Source: Herbaspirillum sp. SJZ106
Lineage (GTDB): Bacteria > Pseudomonadota > Gammaproteobacteria > Burkholderiales > Burkholderiaceae_D
Assembly: GCF_006715495.1 (NCBI RefSeq)
Contig: NZ_VFNI01000001.1
Location: forward strand, 1,113,615 to 1,177,614
Direction: 5' to 3'
Length of the DNA stretch: 64,000 bases
The notes below the pieces were generated by a model. The model did no database searches. It had not been told where the DNA came from and saw nothing but the letters and a program-made list of their open reading frames with translations. This document shows positions 44,714 to 56,281 of this stretch, piece by piece. Both the position numbers and the translations under genes were made by a program. Each line of letters begins with the position of its first letter. Positions within the stretch are counted from its first letter, which is position 1.

Positions 44714-45190
44714 ATGTCTATTGAAGGCGTATTGAATGAGGGGTTTGTTACCACCTCGCTGGATAAGGTAATCAACTGGACCCGCACCGGATCCCTGTGG
44801 CCCATGACCTTCGGTCTGGCCTGCTGCGCAGTTGAAATGATGCACGTCGGCGCTTCGCGTTACGACCTCGACCGCTTCGGCGCGGTGTTTCGTCCGTCGC
44901 CGCGCCAGTCCGACCTGATGATCGTGGCCGGCACGCTGTGCAACAAGATGGCGCCGGCGCTGCGCAAGGTCTATGACCAGATGCCGGAGCCGCGCTGGGT
45001 GATTTCAATGGGCTCGTGCGCCAACGGCGGCGGCTACTATCACTATTCCTATTCGGTGGTGCGCGGCTGCGACCGGATCGTTCCGGTCGACGTTTATGTG
45101 CCGGGCTGTCCGCCGACTGCTGAAGCGCTGCTGTACGGCGTGATCCAGTTGCAAAACAAGATCAAGCGCACCAACACCATCGCGCGCTAA
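44714..45190 (+). CDS. nuoB: NADH-quinone oxidoreductase subunit B
   Basis: 158 residues. The ligands of the terminal [4Fe-4S] cluster N2 are present: C37 and C38 ([11 protein letters not shown]), C102 (GSCANGG) and C132 ([14 protein letters not shown]). N2 passes electrons to quinone. The start codon is 3 bases behind the nuoA stop. Peripheral arm, Q-module, cytoplasmic face of the inner membrane. Confidence 0.97.
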   Translation: MSIEGVLNEGFVTTSLDKVINWTRTGSLWPMTFGLACCAVEMMHVGASRYDLDRFGAVFRPSPRQSDLMIVAGTLCNKMAPALRKVYDQMPEPRWVISMGSCANGGGYYHYSYSVVRGCDRIVPVDVYVPGCPPTAEALLYGVIQLQNKIKRTNTIAR

Positions 45191-45199
45191 GAGGGCAGT

Positions 45200-45796
45200 A
45201 TGACAACAAAATTGGAAACTCTCGAAGCAGCCCTGCGCAACGCGCTTGGAGGGTATCTTCAGAACCTGACGGTGGCGCTCGGTGAAGTCACCGTGGTGGT
45301 CAAGGCCTCCGACTATCTTTCGGCCATGCGCGTCCTGCGCGATCACGCCGATACCCGTTTCGAACAACTGCTCGACCTGTGCGGCGTCGACTATTCGACC
45401 TACGGCGACGGCGCCTGGGACGGCCCGCGCTTTGCCGCGGTGTCGCACCTGATGTCGATCGCGCACAACTGGCGCGTGCGCGTGCGCGTGTTCGCGCCGG
45501 ACGACGACCTGCCCATCGTGGCCTCGGTTTCCGGCATCTGGAATTCGGCCGGCTGGTACGAGCGCGAGGCTTTCGACTTCTACGGCATCCTGTTCGACGG
45601 GCATGACGACCTGCGCCGCATCCTGACTGACTACGGCTTCATCGGCCACCCGTTCCGCAAGGACTTCCCGGTGTCGGGCTATGTCGAGATGCGCTACGAC
45701 GCCGAGCAGCGGCGCGTCATCTATCAACCCGTAACGATTGAGCCGCGCGAAATCACGCCGCGCATCATTCGTGAAGAAAACTACGGGATCAAATAA
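45200..45796 (+). CDS. nuoC: NADH-quinone oxidoreductase subunit C
   Basis: 198 residues, the separate (unfused) 30-kDa subunit. Conserved stretch: [20 protein letters not shown], then [20 protein letters not shown] and SGYVEMRYD. It has no cofactor and helps build the quinone module with NuoB and NuoD. Its stop overlaps the nuoD start by one base. In E. coli nuoC and nuoD are fused; here they are separate as in most betaproteobacteria. Confidence 0.95.
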   Translation: MTTKLETLEAALRNALGGYLQNLTVALGEVTVVVKASDYLSAMRVLRDHADTRFEQLLDLCGVDYSTYGDGAWDGPRFAAVSHLMSIAHNWRVRVRVFAPDDDLPIVASVSGIWNSAGWYEREAFDFYGILFDGHDDLRRILTDYGFIGHPFRKDFPVSGYVEMRYDAEQRRVIYQPVTIEPREITPRIIREENYGIK

Positions 45797-47049
45797 TGGC
45801 TGAGATTAAAAACTACACGCTGAACTTCGGTCCGCAGCACCCGGCAGCGCACGGCGTGCTGCGCCTGGTGCTGGAGCTGGACGGCGAAGTCATCCAGCGC
45901 GCCGACCCGCACATCGGCCTGCTGCACCGCGCGACCGAAAAGCTGGCCGAGCAGAAGACCTACCTGCAGTCCGTGCCTTACATGGATCGCCTGGACTACG
46001 TCTCGATGATGTGCAACGAGCACGGCTATGTGATGGCCATCGAGCGCCTGCTGGGCCTGGAAGTGCCGCTGCGCGCCCAGTACATCCGCGTGATGTTCGA
46101 CGAGATCACCCGCCTGCTGAACCACCTGATGTGGATCGGCGCGCACGCGCTGGACGTGGGCGCGATGGGTGTGCTGCTGTATGCCTTCCGCGAGCGCGAA
46201 GACCTGATGGACTGCTACGAAGCCGTCTCCGGCGCGCGCATGCACGCGGCGTACTACCGTCCGGGCGGCGTCTATCGCGACCTGCCGGACACCATGCCGC
46301 AGTACAAGGCATCGATCGTGCGCAATGACAAGGCCATCCGCGCCCTGAACGAAAACCGCCAGGGTTCGCTGCTGGACTTCATCGAAGACTTCACCAACCG
46401 TTTCCCGACCTATGTCGACGAATACGAAACCCTGCTGACCGACAACCGCATCTGGAAGCAGCGCCTGGTCGGCATCGGCGTGGTGTCGCCGGAACGCGCG
46501 CTGCAGATGGGCTTTTCCGGCCCGATGCTGCGCGGCTCGGGCATCGAATGGGATCTGCGCAAGAAGCAGCCGTACGAAGTGTACGACCTGCTGGACTTCG
46601 ATATCCCGGTCGGCAAGAACGGCGACTGCTACGACCGCTACCTGGTGCGCGTGGCGGAAATGCGCCAGTCGAACCGCATCATCAAGCAATGCGTCGAGTG
46701 GCTGCGCAACAACCCGGGCCCGGTGATCACCGACAACCACAAGGTTGCGCCTCCGAAGCGGACTGAAATGAAGTCCAACATGGAAGACCTGATCCACCAC
46801 TTCAAGTTGTTTACCGAAGGTTTCCGCGTGCCGGCGGGCGAGGCCTATGCCGCCGTCGAGCATCCGAAGGGCGAATTCGGCATCTACCTGGTGTCGGACG
46901 GCGCCAACAAGCCTTACCGCCTGAAGATCCGCGCGCCGGGTTTTGCCCACCTGCAGGCCCTGAACGAAATGGCCAAGGGCCACATGATTGCCGATGCCGT
47001 CACGATCATCGGCACGCAGGACATCGTGTTTGGTGAAATCGACCGCTGA
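45796..47049 (+). CDS. nuoD: NADH-quinone oxidoreductase subunit D
   Basis: 417 residues, the 49-kDa subunit related to the [NiFe] hydrogenase large subunit. [20 protein letters not shown] carries the histidines of the quinone pocket. [40 protein letters not shown] and the C-terminal DIVFGEIDR are typical. The hydrogenase nickel cysteines are missing, as expected. It forms the quinone-binding chamber with NuoB. Confidence 0.97.
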   Translation: MAEIKNYTLNFGPQHPAAHGVLRLVLELDGEVIQRADPHIGLLHRATEKLAEQKTYLQSVPYMDRLDYVSMMCNEHGYVMAIERLLGLEVPLRAQYIRVMFDEITRLLNHLMWIGAHALDVGAMGVLLYAFREREDLMDCYEAVSGARMHAAYYRPGGVYRDLPDTMPQYKASIVRNDKAIRALNENRQGSLLDFIEDFTNRFPTYVDEYETLLTDNRIWKQRLVGIGVVSPERALQMGFSGPMLRGSGIEWDLRKKQPYEVYDLLDFDIPVGKNGDCYDRYLVRVAEMRQSNRIIKQCVEWLRNNPGPVITDNHKVAPPKRTEMKSNMEDLIHHFKLFTEGFRVPAGEAYAAVEHPKGEFGIYLVSDGANKPYRLKIRAPGFAHLQALNEMAKGHMIADAVTIIGTQDIVFGEIDR

Positions 47050-47131
47050 TGTCGAATAAAAGGCGGGCTTCCGTAAGAGCCCGTCCAGTTTGGGGAATAT
47101 CCAATAAAACCGCGCACAGTGATGCGCATGG

Positions 47132-47623
47132 ATGGCCAACGCTATGCTGTTAAGTCAAGAAGCTCTCAAGAAAATCGATCGCGAACTCGCGAAGTATCCG
47201 GCCGACCAGCGCCAGTCCGCGGTCATGTCCGCGCTGCGCATCGCCCAGGTTGAACACGGCTGGCTGCCCGCCGAGCTGCAGCAGGAAATCGCCGATTACA
47301 TCGGCATGCCTGCGGTTGCGGTGCAGGAAGTGGCCACCTTCTACAACATGTTCAATACCAGCCCGGTAGGCAAGCACAAGATCACCGTGTGCACCAACCT
47401 GCCGTGCCTGCTGTCGGGCGGCGAGCGCGCTGCGCACCACCTGAAGCAGAAGCTGGGCGTGGATTACAAGGAAACGACTGCGGATGGCCAGTTCACCCTG
47501 ATGGAAGGCGAATGCATGGGCGCCTGTGGCGACGCGCCTGTCATGCTGGTCGATAACCACCGCATGTGCAGCTGGATGTCGGACGAAAAGATCGACGCGC
47601 TGCTGGAGGAACTGAAGAAATGA
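47132..47623 (+). CDS. nuoE: NADH-quinone oxidoreductase subunit E
   Basis: 163 residues, the 24-kDa thioredoxin-like subunit. The [2Fe-2S] cluster N1a is held by C87 and C92 ([11 protein letters not shown]) and C128 and C132 ([11 protein letters not shown]). N-module of the peripheral arm, next to FMN in NuoF. It is separated from nuoD by 82 bases and overlaps nuoF by 4 bases. [15 protein letters not shown] is the chosen start. Confidence 0.96.
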   Translation: MANAMLLSQEALKKIDRELAKYPADQRQSAVMSALRIAQVEHGWLPAELQQEIADYIGMPAVAVQEVATFYNMFNTSPVGKHKITVCTNLPCLLSGGERAAHHLKQKLGVDYKETTADGQFTLMEGECMGACGDAPVMLVDNHRMCSWMSDEKIDALLEELKK

Positions 47624-48915
47624 CTTGCCTGCACGACCGCCACATCAAACCGCTGATCCTCGCCGGCCTGAACGGCGAGAACTGGCACCTCGAAGACTAC
47701 GTCAAGCGCGGCGGCTACGAGTCGTTGAAGCGCATCCTCACCGAAAAGATCGCTCCCGAACAGGTCATCGCCGACCTCAAGGCATCCGGCCTGCGCGGCC
47801 GCGGCGGCGCGGGTTTCCCGACCGGCCTGAAGTGGAGCTTCATGCCGCGCCAGTTCCCGGGCCAGAAATACCTCGTCTGCAACACCGACGAAGGCGAACC
47901 GGGCACCTTCAAGGACCGCGATATCATCCGCTACAACCCGCACGCGCTGATCGAAGGCATGATCATCGGCGGCTACGCGATGGGCATCACGGTCGGCTAC
48001 AACTACATCCACGGCGAAATCTTCTCCGCCTACGAGCGTTTTGAAGAGGCGCTGGAAGAGGCGCGCACTGCCGGCTTCCTGGGCGACAACATCCTGGGTT
48101 CGGGCGTCAACTTCCAGTTGCATGCGCACCACGGCTATGGCGCCTACATCTGCGGCGAGGAAACCGCGCTGCTGGAGTCGCTGGAAGGCAAGAAGGGCCA
48201 GCCGCGCTTCAAGCCGCCATTCCCGGCCAGCTTCGGCCTGTACGGCAAGCCGACCACCATCAACAACACCGAAACGTTCGCGGCCGTGCCGTTCATCTTC
48301 CAGGTCGGCCCGCAGGCCTACGCCGAGATGGGCAAGCCGAACAACGGCGGCACCAAGATCTTCTCGATCTCGGGCGACGTCGAGCGTCCGGGCAACTACG
48401 AAATTCCGCTGGGCACGCCGTTCTCGACCCTGCTGGAACTGGCCGGCGGCATGCGCGGCGGCAAGAAGATCAAGGCGGTCATTCCCGGCGGCTCGTCCGC
48501 TCCGGTGATCCGCGGCGACGTGATGATGGACACCACGATGGACTACGACGCCATCGCCAAGGCCGGCTCGATGCTGGGCTCGGGCGCGGTCATCGTGATG
48601 GATGAGACGCGTTGCATGGTCAAGTCGCTGCTGCGCCTGTCGTACTTCTACTACGAAGAATCGTGCGGCCAGTGCACCCCGTGCCGCGAAGGCACCGGCT
48701 GGATGTACCGCATGGTCGAGCGTATCGAAAACGGCCACGGCAAGCTGGAAGACCTGGACGTGCTCAATTCGGTGGCCGACAACATCCAGGGGCGCACCAT
48801 CTGCGCGCTGGGTGACGCGGCGGCGATGCCGGTACGCGCATTCATCAAGAATTTCCGCGAAGAGTTCGAATACCACATCGAGCACAAACACTGCCTGGTT
48901 CCGGCATACATCTGA
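47620..48915 (+). CDS. nuoF: NADH-quinone oxidoreductase subunit F
   Basis: 431 residues from the ATG that overlaps the nuoE stop; a longer frame upstream lies inside nuoE. The NADH/FMN site is [20 protein letters not shown] with [16 protein letters not shown] and [20 protein letters not shown]. The N3 [4Fe-4S] ligands are in [16 protein letters not shown] and a later Cys (TICALGDAA). It oxidises NADH and starts electron transfer. Confidence 0.97.
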   Translation: MTCLHDRHIKPLILAGLNGENWHLEDYVKRGGYESLKRILTEKIAPEQVIADLKASGLRGRGGAGFPTGLKWSFMPRQFPGQKYLVCNTDEGEPGTFKDRDIIRYNPHALIEGMIIGGYAMGITVGYNYIHGEIFSAYERFEEALEEARTAGFLGDNILGSGVNFQLHAHHGYGAYICGEETALLESLEGKKGQPRFKPPFPASFGLYGKPTTINNTETFAAVPFIFQVGPQAYAEMGKPNNGGTKIFSISGDVERPGNYEIPLGTPFSTLLELAGGMRGGKKIKAVIPGGSSAPVIRGDVMMDTTMDYDAIAKAGSMLGSGAVIVMDETRCMVKSLLRLSYFYYEESCGQCTPCREGTGWMYRMVERIENGHGKLEDLDVLNSVADNIQGRTICALGDAAAMPVRAFIKNFREEFEYHIEHKHCLVPAYI

Positions 48916-48991
48916 CGGGCAGGGGATGCCCGGCTGCGGAACAAGCCGCCGGGTGTCATTAGCAAAGAATATTTAGCTTGGGCAAACAGCC

Positions 48992-51319
48992 ATGGTTGAA
49001 ATCGAAATAGACGGCAAAAAAGTTGAAGTGCAAGAAGGCAGCATGGTCATGGATGCTGCCAACAAGCTTGGCACTTACATTCCTCACTTTTGCTATCACA
49101 AGAAACTGTCCATCGCGGCCAACTGCCGCATGTGCCTGGTCGAGGTCGAGAAGGCCCCGAAGCCGCTGCCTGCCTGCGCCACGCCGGTGACCGCCGGCAT
49201 GATCGTGCGCAGCGCCAGCGAAAAGGCGGTCAAGGCCCAGAAGGGCGTGATGGAATTCCTGCTGATCAACCACCCGCTGGATTGCCCGATCTGCGATCAG
49301 GGTGGCGAGTGCCAGCTGCAGGATCTGGCGGTCGGCTACGGCAGTTCGACCTCGCGCTACGAAGAAGAAAAGCGCGTGGTGGAACCGAAGGATGTCGGCC
49401 CGCTGATTTCCATGAAGGAAATGAACCGCTGCATCCACTGCACCCGCTGCGTGCGCTTCGGCCAGGAAGTGGCCGGCGTGATGGAGCTGGGCATGCTGGG
49501 CCGCGGCGAGCATTCCGAGATCACCACCTTCGTCGGCAAGACCGTCGACTCCGAACTGTCGGGCAACATGATCGACCTGTGCCCGGTCGGCGCGCTGACC
49601 TCCAAGCCGTTCCGCTACAGCGCACGTACCTGGGAACTGTCGCGCCGCAAGTCGGTGAGCCCGCACGACAGCGTCGGCGCCAACCTGATCGTCCAGGTCA
49701 AGGGCGGCAAGGTCATGCGCGTGCTGCCGTTGGAGAACGAAGAAGTCAACGAATGCTGGATCTCCGACAAGGACCGCTTCGCCTATGAAGCGCTGGACAG
49801 CGAAGATCGCCTGACCAAGCCGATGTTGAAGCAAGACGGCAAGTGGCAGGAAGTGGACTGGCAGACCGCGCTGGAATATGTCGCGCACGGCCTGCGCAAC
49901 ATCCGCCACGAACACGGCGCGGATAGCATCGCCGCGCTGGCTACCCCGTACACCACGCTGGAAGAACTGTCGCTGCTGCAAAAGCTGGTGCGCGGCATCG
50001 GCTCGGACAACGTCGACTTCCGCCTGCGCCAGTCGGACTTCGCGCTGGACGGCCAGATCAAGCCGTGGCTGGGCATGTCCATCGTCGAATTCTCGGAGCT
50101 CAACCGCGTGTTCGTGATCGGCTCCTTCCTGCGCAAGGATCATCCGCTCTTGGCCGCGCGCCTGCGCCAGTCGGCCAAGAGCGGCGCCAAGATCAATGTG
50201 CTGCACGCCACTGACGACGACCTGCTGATGCCGGTCGCCAACAAGATCGTGGCAGCGCCGTCCGCGTGGCTGGCCGCGCTGGGTGAAGTCGCCGTCGCCG
50301 TGGCCGAGGCCAAGGGCGTCGCCGCTCCCGCCGCATTCGCCGGCGTGACTGCATCGGACGCCGCCAAGGCAACCGCCGCCAGCCTGCTGTCGGGCGAGGC
50401 CAAGGGCGTGTTCCTGGGCAACGCCGCCGTGCAGCATCCGCAAGCGTCGCAACTGCATGCCGCCGCGCAATGGATCGCCGAACAGACCGGCGCCAAGCTG
50501 GGCGTGCTGACCGAAGGCGGCAACGCCGTCGGCGGCTACCTGGCCAATGCCGTGCCGGTCGCGGGCAAGGGAGCCAACGCGCTGGCCGCATTCGCACAGC
50601 CGCGCAAGGCCTACCTGCTGCTCAACGCCGAGCCGGAACTGGACAGCTACAACCCGCAAGCCGCGCGCGCCGCGCTGAACCAGGCCGAGATGGTCGTGGT
50701 GATGTCGGCCTACAAGCATGGCGCCGACTACGCCGACGTGCTGCTACCAATCGCGCCGTTCACCGAAACCGCCGGCACCTTCGTCAACGCCGAAGGCCGC
50801 GCACAAAGCTTCAACGGCACCGTCAAGCCGGCCGGCGATGCGCGTCCGGGCTGGAAGGTCCTGCGCGTGCTGGGCAACCTGCTGGAACTGGAAAACTTCG
50901 AATACGACACCGCCGAAGCCATCCGCGACGAACTGCTGGGCAAGGAAACCGACCTGTCGGCGCGCCTGAACAACAGCGCTTCGCTGCAACCGCAAGCCGC
51001 TGCCGCCGCGGCCTGTGCGCTGGAGCGCGTGGCCGACGTGCCGATCTACTTCGCCGATGCGATCGCCCGCCGTTCGCAGCCGCTGCTGGAGACCACTGAC
51101 GGCCAGGCGCCCAAGGCATGGCTGTCGGCCGCGCTGGCCGCCAAGCTGGGCATCGCCGCCGGCGACCGTGTCAACGTAAAACAAGGCCAGGGCAGCGCCG
51201 TGCTGACCGCGGCCGTCGATAAGAAACTGCCGGAAAACGTGGTGCGCGTCGCAGCAAGCCATGCCTCGACCTCTGCCTTGGGCGGCATGTTCGGCGCAAT
51301 CGTCGTGGAGAAAGCGTAA
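48992..51319 (+). CDS. nuoG: NADH-quinone oxidoreductase subunit G
   Basis: 775 residues. The N-terminal iron-sulfur region holds N1b ([20 protein letters not shown] and ACATPV), N5 ([20 protein letters not shown] with the upstream His) and N4 ([14 protein letters not shown], then [10 protein letters not shown]). The position of the extra N7 cluster seen in E. coli and Thermus has no CxxCxxxC ([20 protein letters not shown] instead), so N7 is absent. The molybdopterin-oxidoreductase-like remainder is degenerate and Ala-rich after residue 400, which is usual. Its stop overlaps nuoH by one base. Confidence 0.95.
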   Translation: MVEIEIDGKKVEVQEGSMVMDAANKLGTYIPHFCYHKKLSIAANCRMCLVEVEKAPKPLPACATPVTAGMIVRSASEKAVKAQKGVMEFLLINHPLDCPICDQGGECQLQDLAVGYGSSTSRYEEEKRVVEPKDVGPLISMKEMNRCIHCTRCVRFGQEVAGVMELGMLGRGEHSEITTFVGKTVDSELSGNMIDLCPVGALTSKPFRYSARTWELSRRKSVSPHDSVGANLIVQVKGGKVMRVLPLENEEVNECWISDKDRFAYEALDSEDRLTKPMLKQDGKWQEVDWQTALEYVAHGLRNIRHEHGADSIAALATPYTTLEELSLLQKLVRGIGSDNVDFRLRQSDFALDGQIKPWLGMSIVEFSELNRVFVIGSFLRKDHPLLAARLRQSAKSGAKINVLHATDDDLLMPVANKIVAAPSAWLAALGEVAVAVAEAKGVAAPAAFAGVTASDAAKATAASLLSGEAKGVFLGNAAVQHPQASQLHAAAQWIAEQTGAKLGVLTEGGNAVGGYLANAVPVAGKGANALAAFAQPRKAYLLLNAEPELDSYNPQAARAALNQAEMVVVMSAYKHGADYADVLLPIAPFTETAGTFVNAEGRAQSFNGTVKPAGDARPGWKVLRVLGNLLELENFEYDTAEAIRDELLGKETDLSARLNNSASLQPQAAAAAACALERVADVPIYFADAIARRSQPLLETTDGQAPKAWLSAALAAKLGIAAGDRVNVKQGQGSAVLTAAVDKKLPENVVRVAASHASTSALGGMFGAIVVEKA

Positions 51320-52389
51320 TGGATCACCTGATCGCCCAAATCAATACCGCCGGTCCGGCCTTGCTGGGGCCGTACCTGTTCACCTTCGTGTGGACGCTGG
51401 TCAAGATCCTGGTGGTGATGGTGCCCCTGCTGATCTGCGTGGCGTACATGACCTACTGGGAGCGCAAGCTGATCGGCTGGATGCACGTGCGCCTGGGCCC
51501 CAACCGCGTGGGCCCGGCTGGCCTGCTGCAGCCGATCGCCGACGCCGTCAAGCTGATCTTCAAGGAAATCTCGACCCCGGCCAAGGCCAACAAGGTGCTG
51601 TTCTACCTGGCGCCGGTGATGACCATCATGCCGGCGCTGGCCGCCTGGGCGGTGGTGCCGTTCTCGCCCGAGCACGTGCTGGCCAACGTCAACGCCGGCC
51701 TGCTGTACCTGATGGCGATCACCTCGATGGAAGTCTACGGCGTCATCATCGCCGGCTGGGCCTCCAACTCGAAGTACGCGTTCTTGGGCGCCATGCGCGC
51801 CTCGGCGCAGATGGTGTCCTATGAAATCTGCATGGGCTTCTGCCTGGTGGTGGTGCTGATGGTGTCGGGCAGCCTGAACATGACCGAGATCGTGCTGGGC
51901 CAGACCCGCGGCCACTTCGCCGACATGGGCCTGAACTTCCTGTCGTGGAACTGGTTGCCGCTGCTGCCGATCTTCGTGATCTACCTGGTGTCGGGCATCG
52001 CCGAAACCAACCGCCACCCGTTCGACGTGGTGGAAGGCGAATCCGAAATCGTGGCCGGCCACATGATCGAATACTCGGGCATGTCGTTCGCGATGTTCTT
52101 CCTGGCCGAATACGCCAGCATGATCCTGATCTCGATCCTGACCGCCTTGTTGTTCTTCGGCGGCTGGTCGTCGCCGATCTCCGCGCTGGACTTCATCCCG
52201 GGCTGGATCTGGCTGGGCATCAAGACATTCTTCTTCCTCTCGGTGTACGTCTGGGTGCGCGCTTCGTTCCCGCGCTACCGCTATGACCAGATCATGCGCC
52301 TGGGCTGGAAGGTATTCATTCCGCTGACGCTGGTCTGGCTGGTCGTGGTGGCCGTCTGGATGCAGACGCCGTGGAATATCTGGAAATAA
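51319..52389 (+). CDS. nuoH: NADH-quinone oxidoreductase subunit H
   Basis: 356 residues. Eight or nine transmembrane segments. Conserved loops: [39 protein letters not shown] and [20 protein letters not shown], the latter with the charged residues that line the quinone tunnel. It links the Q-module to the proton pumps. Start overlaps the nuoG stop. Confidence 0.97.
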   Translation: MDHLIAQINTAGPALLGPYLFTFVWTLVKILVVMVPLLICVAYMTYWERKLIGWMHVRLGPNRVGPAGLLQPIADAVKLIFKEISTPAKANKVLFYLAPVMTIMPALAAWAVVPFSPEHVLANVNAGLLYLMAITSMEVYGVIIAGWASNSKYAFLGAMRASAQMVSYEICMGFCLVVVLMVSGSLNMTEIVLGQTRGHFADMGLNFLSWNWLPLLPIFVIYLVSGIAETNRHPFDVVEGESEIVAGHMIEYSGMSFAMFFLAEYASMILISILTALLFFGGWSSPISALDFIPGWIWLGIKTFFFLSVYVWVRASFPRYRYDQIMRLGWKVFIPLTLVWLVVVAVWMQTPWNIWK

Positions 52390-52410
52390 GATTGAAGGCT
52401 GAGGCTAAAA

Positions 52411-52899
52411 ATGGAAGCGATTAAGGATTTTTTCGGCAGCCTGATGCTTCGGGAGCTGTTCAAGGGCCTGGCCCTGACCGGGCGCTACCTGTTCAAGCGC
52501 AAGATCACGGTGCAGTTCCCTGAGGAAAAGACGCCGCAGTCGCCGCGTTTTCGCGGCCTGCACGCGCTGCGCCGCTATCCGAACGGCGAAGAGCGCTGCA
52601 TCGCCTGCAAGCTGTGCGAAGCGGTGTGCCCGGCGATGGCCATCACCATCGAATCGGAGCAGCGCGCCGACGGTTCGCGCCGCACTACCCGTTACGACAT
52701 CGACCTGACCAAGTGCATCTTCTGCGGTTTCTGCGAAGAGTCCTGCCCGGTCGATTCGATCGTCGAGACGCACATCCTGGAATACCACGGTGAAAAGCGG
52801 GGCGACCTGTACTACACCAAGGAAATGCTGCTGGCAGTGGGCGACCGTTACGAAAACGAAATCGCCGCAGCCCGCACCGCGGACGCAGCGTACCGCTGA
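52411..52899 (+). CDS. nuoI: NADH-quinone oxidoreductase subunit I
   Basis: 162 residues. Two ferredoxin-type [4Fe-4S] motifs: C63, C66, C69, C73 ([12 protein letters not shown]) and C102, C105, C108, C112 ([12 protein letters not shown]), giving clusters N6a and N6b between NuoG and NuoB. The N-terminal amphipathic helix ([20 protein letters not shown]) contacts the membrane. A 170-base gap follows before nuoJ, longer than most gaps of the operon. Confidence 0.97.
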   Translation: MEAIKDFFGSLMLRELFKGLALTGRYLFKRKITVQFPEEKTPQSPRFRGLHALRRYPNGEERCIACKLCEAVCPAMAITIESEQRADGSRRTTRYDIDLTKCIFCGFCEESCPVDSIVETHILEYHGEKRGDLYYTKEMLLAVGDRYENEIAAARTADAAYR

Positions 52900-53069
52900 T
52901 CCGCATTCCCGCCGCCGGCGTTGGCCGAACGACGGGGAAGGGCGGCAAAGGCCTCCGGAAACGGGGCCGATGCGGCAAGAACCGAATGCGTGCATCGGTA
53001 ACAGATGTATTGCGATGGAACCCGGCCCAGCCGTGGTGCCGTGCTGACTGAACCAACTTCTGGTTGATT

Positions 53070-53726
53070 ATGGAATTTAAAACTGTCTTGTTCTACGTGT
53101 TCTCGGTGATCCTCGTGATCGCCGCAGTGCGCGTCATCACGGCCCGCAATCCGGTGCATGCGGCCCTGTTCCTAGTGCTGTCGTTCTTCTCGGCAGCCGG
53201 CATCTGGATGCTGCTCAAGGCCGAGTTCCTGGCCATCGTGCTGGTGCTGGTCTACGTCGGGGCGGTGATGGTGCTGTTCCTGTTCGTGGTGATGATGCTG
53301 GACATCAACCTGGACAAGATGCGGGAAGGCTTCTGGGGCTATTTCCCGCTGGCCGCCACCATCGGCGTGATCATCGTGCTGGAAATGGCCGCCGTGCTGC
53401 TGCGCAGCTTCTGGACTTCCGATTCGCAGGTGCCGGCCGTCTCCGACACCATCGGCCAGACTAAGCCGCTGGGCATGCTGATCTACACCGAATATGTGTA
53501 CGCGTTTGAAATCGCGGCCGTGATCCTGCTGGTGGCCATCGTCGCCGCCGTCGCCCTGACCCTGCGCAAGCGCAAGGACACCAAGTACTTCGACCCGGCC
53601 AAGGCCGTCAAGGTCAAGGCCTCGGACCGCGTGCGCCTGGTCAGCATGAAGGCCGAGTCGACCCGCAACAACGGCGCCCAGGACGGCGCCGGCGACGGCA
53701 CCCCGGCTTCCGGACAACAATCTTAA
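53070..53726 (+). CDS. nuoJ: NADH-quinone oxidoreductase subunit J
   Basis: 218 residues from MEFKTVLFYVFSVILV. Five transmembrane segments, including the conserved helix EFLAIVLVLVYVGAVMVLFL with its pi-bulge region. A C-terminal soluble tail of about 45 residues (KVKASDRVRLVSMKAEST and onward, ending in a Gly/Ala/Gln-rich stretch) is longer than in E. coli. It belongs to the proton-pumping membrane arm near the Q-module. Confidence 0.94.
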   Translation: MEFKTVLFYVFSVILVIAAVRVITARNPVHAALFLVLSFFSAAGIWMLLKAEFLAIVLVLVYVGAVMVLFLFVVMMLDINLDKMREGFWGYFPLAATIGVIIVLEMAAVLLRSFWTSDSQVPAVSDTIGQTKPLGMLIYTEYVYAFEIAAVILLVAIVAAVALTLRKRKDTKYFDPAKAVKVKASDRVRLVSMKAESTRNNGAQDGAGDGTPASGQQS

Positions 53727-53744
53727 GAAGGGCGGGAAGACAAC

Positions 53745-54053
53745 ATGGCAATTACGCTCTCTCATTACCTGATCCTCGGCGCGATCCTGTTCGCGATTTC
53801 GATCGTCGGTATTTTCCTGAACCGCAAGAACGTCATCGTGCTGCTGATGGCCATCGAACTGATGCTGCTTGCGGTCAACATGAACTTCATTGCTTTCTCG
53901 CATTACCTCGGCGATGCGGCCGGACAGGTTTTCGTGTTCTTCATCCTGACCGTGGCGGCGGCCGAGTCCGCGATCGGTCTGGCGATTCTGGTGGTGCTGT
54001 TCCGTAACCTGGATACCATCAACGTCGAAGATCTGGACAGCCTCAAGGGCTGA
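53745..54053 (+). CDS. nuoK: NADH-quinone oxidoreductase subunit K
   Basis: 102 residues, MrpC-like. Three transmembrane segments. The conserved glutamates are in [20 protein letters not shown] (proton path) and [20 protein letters not shown]. It lies 18 bases behind nuoJ. The gap of 105 bases to nuoL carries a GATAAGG ribosome-binding segment. Confidence 0.96.
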   Translation: MAITLSHYLILGAILFAISIVGIFLNRKNVIVLLMAIELMLLAVNMNFIAFSHYLGDAAGQVFVFFILTVAAAESAIGLAILVVLFRNLDTINVEDLDSLKG

Positions 54054-54158
54054 CGGACCGGGCGCGGGTCGCAGTCCGAGGCTCGATTTAAATTTCATTT
54101 AAAGATGGGAGGCCCCGCGGCAACAGAGCGGGGCAGCCAATAAGCGATAAGGTTCATC

Positions 54159-56261
54159 ATGGCGGGGCAACTTAACCCACATCTTCTTCTTGCCGTACCC
54201 CTGGCGCCGTTGGCGGGATCCGCCATCGCGGGTTTCATGGGCACCAAATTCTTCGGCAACGTGGTCGGCCGTAAGGTGTCGCATAGCGCGACCATCCTGG
54301 GCGTGCTGATCGCGGCCATCATCTCGTTCCAGACGCTGCTGGCGGTGCTGGACGGCGCCACCTACAACGGTACGCTGTACAACTGGATGACGGTGGCCGG
54401 CCTGAAGCTGGAAGTCGGTTTCATGGTCGACAGCCTGACCGCCATGATGATGTGCGTGGTCACCTTCGTCTCGCTGATGGTCCACGTCTATACCATCGGC
54501 TACATGAAGGACGACGACGGCTACAACCGCTTCTTCTCCTACATCTCCCTGTTCACCTTCTCGATGCTCATGCTGGTCATGAGCAACAACTTCCTGCAGC
54601 TGTTCTTCGGCTGGGAAGCGGTGGGCCTGGTGTCCTACCTGCTGATTGGTTTCTGGTATACCCGTCCGACCGCGATCAAGGCCAACATGAAGGCCTTCCT
54701 GGTCAACCGCGTCGGCGACTTCGGCTTCATCCTGGGCATCGGCCTGCTGCTGGCCTACGCCGGTTCGATGAACTACACCGAAGTGTTCGACAAGCGCGCC
54801 GAGCTGGCCCAGCTGACCCTGCCGGGCACCGACTGGATGCTGCTGACGGTGGCATGTATCTGCCTGTTCGTCGGCGCCATGGGCAAATCGGCCCAGTTCC
54901 CGCTGCACGTCTGGCTGCCTGACTCGATGGAAGGCCCGACCCCGATCTCGGCACTGATCCACGCCGCGACCATGGTGACCGCCGGCATCTTCATGGTGAC
55001 CCGCATGTCGCCGCTGTTCGAACTGTCCGACACCGCGCTGTCGGTGATCCTGGTGATCGGCGCCATTACCGCGCTGTTCATGGGTTTCCTCGGCACCATG
55101 CAAAACGACATCAAGCGCGTGGTGGCGTACTCGACGCTGTCGCAGTTGGGTTACATGACCGTCGCGCTGGGCGCCTCGGCCTACTCGGTGGCGGTATTCC
55201 ACCTGATGACCCACGCCTTCTTCAAGGCGCTGCTGTTCCTCGGCGCCGGCTCGGTCATCATCGGCATGCACCACGACCAGGACATGCGCAACATGGGCGG
55301 CCTGCGCAAGTACATGCCCATTACCTGGATCACCTCGCTCCTGGGTTCGCTGGCGCTGATCGGCACGCCGTTCTTCTCCGGCTTCTATTCCAAGGATTCG
55401 ATCATCGAAGCCGCCGCCGAGTCGCACCTGGCAGGCTCCGGTTTCGCCTACTTCGCCGTGCTGGCCAGCGTGTTCGTGACCGCGTTCTACTCGTTCCGCA
55501 TGTACTTCATGGTGTTCCATGGCGAGGAGCGTTTCGGCAAGGCGCACGGCCATGACGACCACCACGCTCCGACCGCGGCCCATGCCGCTCACGACGACCA
55601 TGGCCATGACGACCATGCGCATGATGACCACGGCCACGACCACGACGAACACCACCATGGACTGGCCCCGGGCCAGAAGCCGCACGAGTCGCCGCTGGTG
55701 GTGACCCTGCCGCTGATCCTGCTGGCCATCCCCTCGGTCATCGTCGGCTTCTTCGCGATCTCGCCGATGCTGTATGGCGATTTCTTCAAGGGCGTGATCT
55801 TCTTCGGCGAAAACCACAAGGTCATGGAAGAACTGGCGCATGAGTTCCACGGCCCGGTCGCCATGGTGACCCATGCCTTCACCAGCGCGCCGCTGTGGCT
55901 GGCGATCGCCGGCGTGGTCGTGGCCTACTACTGCTACATGGTCAACCCGCGCGTGCCGGCCTGGTTCAAGCAAAAGTTCAGCCTGATCTACACGATCCTG
56001 GACAACAAGTACTACATGGACAAGTTCAACGACGTCGTGTTCGCCGGCGGCGCGCGCCTGCTGGGCGGCGGCCTGTCGACCGTGGGCGACCGCGGCATCA
56101 TCGACGGCCTGTTCGTCAACGGCAGCGCCAAGGTGGTCGGCTGGTTCTCGAAATTCACGCGTCTCTGGCAGTCCGGCTACATCTATCACTATGCGTTCGT
56201 GATGATCATCGGCGTGCTGGGCTTCCTGGTGTGGTTCATGCCGTTCCCGTTTGGCAAATAA
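54159..56261 (+). CDS. nuoL: NADH-quinone oxidoreductase subunit L, with a His/Asp-rich loop
   Basis: 700 residues, the largest antiporter-like proton pump. Conserved core: FGWEAVGLVSYLLIGFWYTR, GKSAQFPLHVWLPDSMEGPT (key Lys), SALIHAATMVTAGIFMVTR and HAFFKALLFLGAGSVI. The C-terminal long lateral helix lies near residues 570-650. Residues of about 463-507 form an inserted loop of almost only His, Asp, Ala and Gly (for example AHDDHGHDDHAHDDHGHDHD), which could bind metal ions. It lies between transmembrane helices on one side of the membrane. Confidence 0.96.
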   Translation: MAGQLNPHLLLAVPLAPLAGSAIAGFMGTKFFGNVVGRKVSHSATILGVLIAAIISFQTLLAVLDGATYNGTLYNWMTVAGLKLEVGFMVDSLTAMMMCVVTFVSLMVHVYTIGYMKDDDGYNRFFSYISLFTFSMLMLVMSNNFLQLFFGWEAVGLVSYLLIGFWYTRPTAIKANMKAFLVNRVGDFGFILGIGLLLAYAGSMNYTEVFDKRAELAQLTLPGTDWMLLTVACICLFVGAMGKSAQFPLHVWLPDSMEGPTPISALIHAATMVTAGIFMVTRMSPLFELSDTALSVILVIGAITALFMGFLGTMQNDIKRVVAYSTLSQLGYMTVALGASAYSVAVFHLMTHAFFKALLFLGAGSVIIGMHHDQDMRNMGGLRKYMPITWITSLLGSLALIGTPFFSGFYSKDSIIEAAAESHLAGSGFAYFAVLASVFVTAFYSFRMYFMVFHGEERFGKAHGHDDHHAPTAAHAAHDDHGHDDHAHDDHGHDHDEHHHGLAPGQKPHESPLVVTLPLILLAIPSVIVGFFAISPMLYGDFFKGVIFFGENHKVMEELAHEFHGPVAMVTHAFTSAPLWLAIAGVVVAYYCYMVNPRVPAWFKQKFSLIYTILDNKYYMDKFNDVVFAGGARLLGGGLSTVGDRGIIDGLFVNGSAKVVGWFSKFTRLWQSGYIYHYAFVMIIGVLGFLVWFMPFPFGK

Positions 56262-56281
56262 GCTGTAAGAAGATAACAACC

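Noticed and set aside
48992..51319. Loss of the N7 cluster in NuoG considered as a defect
   Set aside because: Many complex I enzymes, including mitochondrial ones, lack N7; it is outside the electron path.
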